Shown here: positions 3,830 through 5,727 of the stretch, in pieces | Layout: each line of letters opens with the position of its first letter | How positions within the stretch are numbered: position 1 is the stretch's first letter | NCBI GenBank assembly: GCA_913775215.1 | Contig: CAJYKO010000217.1 | Span: 1-5,727 of the forward strand | From: an uncultured Devosia sp. | GTDB lineage: Bacteria > Pseudomonadota > Alphaproteobacteria > Rhizobiales > Devosiaceae | Length of the DNA stretch: 5,727 nucleotides | Direction: 5' to 3' | Program-made: the position numbers and the translations under genes | Notes under the pieces: generated by a model | Database searches by the model: none | Told to the model about the DNA's origin: nothing | What the model saw: only the letters and a program-made list of their open reading frames with translations

Positions 3830-5727
3830 CTATCTCTTTCTCCGGCCCTTGGGGCCGAAGCTCTTATTTGGGCGTTTTTGCGGCCGGCGACCAGATGGCG
3901 GATTGCCGCGGGTTCCTTCGGACAGGAGTTCGAAGCGTAGTGCGCCGGCTACTGGTGCTGCCTCCAGGAGGCGGACGGTCACGCGGTCGCCGAGGGTGAA
4001 GGTTTCGCCGCCGCGCTCGCCAATCATCGCCTGCCGCTCTTCTACATAGCGATAATAGTCCTGACCGAGGGTGGAAGCGGGGATAAACCCGTCAGCGCCG
4101 GTTTCGAGGAGGCGGATGAAGAGGCCCGAGCGCGTGACGCCGGAAATGCGGCCCTCGAAGCGTGCGCCGATCTTTTGCGCTAGGAATTGCGCGAGGAGGC
4201 GATCAGAGGTTTCGCGTTCGGCCAGCATGGCGCGGCGCTCGGTGGCCGAAATATGCTGGGCGATGCCGGTGAGCTTTGTTTCTTCCTGCTCGGTGAGGCC
4301 ATCATTGCCGAGGCCGAGAGCCTTTACCAGCGCGCGGTGCACGATCAAGTCGGCGTAGCGGCGGATAGGCGAAGTGAAGTGGGCATAGCGGTCGAGATGG
4401 AGACCGAAGTGGCCGTAGTTCTCAGCCGAGTATTCGGCCTGCGCCTGGCTGCGCAGGACCATTTCGCTGACCTGTTCGACATTCCCGGCCTTGCGGGCCT
4501 GATTGAGAATGCCGTTGAAGTCTGACGCGCGCACCGAGTCCGATTTCTTGACCGCAATATCGAGGCTGCCGAGGAATTCGCGCAGGCTTTGCAGTTTTTC
4601 GGACGAGGGCTCATCGTGGACACGGTAGAGCAGTTCCTGACGCTTCTGTTCGAGCTTTTCGGCGGCAGCGACGTTGGCCGCGATCATCATTTCTTCGATG
4701 AGGCGATGGGCCTCGAGGCGATCGGGGATGCGGATGTCGGCGACCATGCCCTTGTCGTCGAGAACGATCTTGCGCTCGGGCAGATCGAGATCGAGCGGAC
4801 CGCGCTTGTCGCGGGCTCCTGCCATAGCGTCATAGGCGGCCCACAGCGGGCGCAGGATCGGCTCGAGCAGCGGGCCGGTCTTGTCATCGGCATTACCGTC
4901 AATGGCGGCCTGAGCCTGCTGGTAACTGAGCTTTGCAGCCGAGCGCATCAGGATGCGATGGAAAGAGTGGCTGATCTTGTTGCCATCGGCATCGAGCACC
5001 ATGCGGACGGCGAGGGCGGCGCGGGCTTCACCCTCCTTCAGCGAACAAAGTTCGTTGGAAATACGCTCGGGGAGCATGGGCACGACGCGGTCGGGGAAAT
5101 AGACCGAATTGCCGCGGAGATAGGCTTCGCGATCGAGCGCCGTGCCGGGGCGGACATAGGCGGCGACGTCGGCGATGGCGACGGTGACGATATGCCCGCC
5201 GGGGTTTTTTGGGTCTTCGTCGGGCGCCGCATGGACGGCGTCGTCATGGTCCTTGGCGTCGGGCGGGTCGATAGTGACCAAAGGCAGGTCGCGCCAGTCT
5301 TCGCGGCCTTTTAGCGTCGCCTCCTTGGCTTCCTCGGCTTCGCGAATGACGCTCGTCGGGAAGACATAGGGGATTTCGAGATTGTGGATGGCGATCATCG
5401 ACACCGCGCCTTCGGACGCGGGGTTGCCGATGACATTCGTCACCTTGGCGCGCGGAATCATCAGGCGGCCCGAGAGTTTTACCTCGACCTCAACGAGGTC
5501 GCCGTCCTTGCTCGCGCCGAGATCGCCGAGCGGGATACGCATTTCCTTCTGCTTGCGATCGACGGGAATGAGGCGCGCGCCTTCGTTGTCCATGCGGACG
5601 ATGCCGATCTGGGCGCGACGGGGCTTGTCGAGCACCTTCATCGGCTTGGCGATGTAATGTGGGATTTCGCCATCGCCGGCATCGATGCGGGCAAGGATGC
5701 GGTCGCCGGGGGCTGGTGCGACGCGGG
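3830..5727 (-). CDS. rnr: Ribonuclease R (3' part; N-terminus beyond the right edge)
   Basis: A processive 3'-5' exoribonuclease of the RNB family that degrades structured RNA and helps rRNA and mRNA quality control. The frame is open to the window edge, giving 631 residues. The family is about 750 or more, so the N-terminal helix-turn-helix and part of the first cold-shock domain are missing. Numbered from the internal Met at 5641: cold-shock-like region about 1-75; RNB domain about 117-440 with the catalytic cluster TIDPPDAKDHDD, where D125, D131, D133 and D134 match D201, D207, D209 and D210 of RNase II; NSVYFPDRVVPMLPE (178-192); HFTSPIRRYADL (421-432) with the catalytic Arg pair; S1 domain about 492-575 (GARFEGRISGVTRSGLFIRL). 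A Lys/Arg-rich tail ends in GPKGRRKR. S1 and tail identify RNase R rather than RNase II. All catalytic residues are intact. The Met at 5641 is not the true start, because clear homologous coding sequence continues upstream. Confidence 0.97.
   Translation of the reverse strand, partial: RVAPAPGDRILARIDAGDGEIPHYIAKPMKVLDKPRRAQIGIVRMDNEGARLIPVDRKQKEMRIPLGDLGASKDGDLVEVEVKLSGRLMIPRAKVTNVIGNPASEGAVSMIAIHNLEIPYVFPTSVIREAEEAKEATLKGREDWRDLPLVTIDPPDAKDHDDAVHAAPDEDPKNPGGHIVTVAIADVAAYVRPGTALDREAYLRGNSVYFPDRVVPMLPERISNELCSLKEGEARAALAVRMVLDADGNKISHSFHRILMRSAAKLSYQQAQAAIDGNADDKTGPLLEPILRPLWAAYDAMAGARDKRGPLDLDLPERKIVLDDKGMVADIRIPDRLEAHRLIEEMMIAANVAAAEKLEQKRQELLYRVHDEPSSEKLQSLREFLGSLDIAVKKSDSVRASDFNGILNQARKAGNVEQVSEMVLRSQAQAEYSAENYGHFGLHLDRYAHFTSPIRRYADLIVHRALVKALGLGNDGLTEQEETKLTGIAQHISATERRAMLAERETSDRLLAQFLAQKIGARFEGRISGVTRSGLFIRLLETGADGFIPASTLGQDYYRYVEERQAMIGERGGETFTLGDRVTVRLLEAAPVAGALRFELLSEGTRGNPPSGRRPQKRPNKSFGPKGRRKR

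Noticed and set aside
4589..5314. 241-residue plus-strand frame opposite rnr
   Set aside because: It lies over the RNase R catalytic domain; its Gly/Val/Asp-rich composition is what the complementary strand of a GC-rich gene gives.
1..5727. CRISPR array, prophage, defence island or integrated element
   Set aside because: No regularly spaced repeats, integrase, attachment site or compositional break was seen; the genes form a conserved core block.

Overview
The window looks like a chromosomal core segment of an alphaproteobacterium of the order Hyphomicrobiales (Rhizobiales). Base composition is moderately GC-rich. The gene set and order are dinB, a DUF3572 gene, divK, pleD, rpmG, a DUF983 gene and rnr. 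As I recall, this order is conserved in rhizobia and relatives; a Devosia-like lineage is possible, but I cannot assign a genus from the sequence alone.

Layout, left to right. (1) Positions 1-647, minus strand: a DUF3572 gene followed 9 nt later by the 5' part of dinB (DNA polymerase IV), whose N-terminus carries a zinc ribbon; dinB runs off the left edge. (2) 648-749: a divergent control region with a short inverted repeat and a small hairpin. (3) 750-2574, plus strand: divK and pleD, two response regulators of the cell-cycle and polarity circuit. DivK is a single receiver; PleD is a receiver-pseudoreceiver-GGDEF diguanylate cyclase. (4) 2575-2971: almost 400 nt without a convincing protein gene. 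It is rich in signals: an extended -10 element overlapping a CtrA-like TTAA-N7-TTAC motif, a GNRA-tetraloop hairpin, and a promoter whose -10 hexamer and spacer length match those of the rpmG promoter. That promoter is followed by three consecutive stem-loops (about 2680-2825), then a second CtrA-like dyad, then the rpmG terminator. I read the centre as a small RNA gene, possibly the family described as EcpR1 in Sinorhizobium meliloti. (5) 2972-3230, minus strand: rpmG (L33) with its terminator, a terminator-like hairpin in its short leader, and a clear TTGACA promoter. (6) 3231-3429: no gene, several inverted repeats. (7) 3430-5727, minus strand: rnr (RNase R, truncated by the right edge) and a small DUF983 membrane protein starting 4 nt after the rnr stop, probably translationally coupled.

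Functionally, divK-pleD controls developmental signalling and c-di-GMP. The RNA candidate beside it may link stress or growth signals to the cell cycle. rpmG and rnr belong to ribosome and RNA metabolism. dinB is a translesion polymerase. The protein genes look intact and typical of their families. The part most worth following up is the pleD-rpmG intergenic region.
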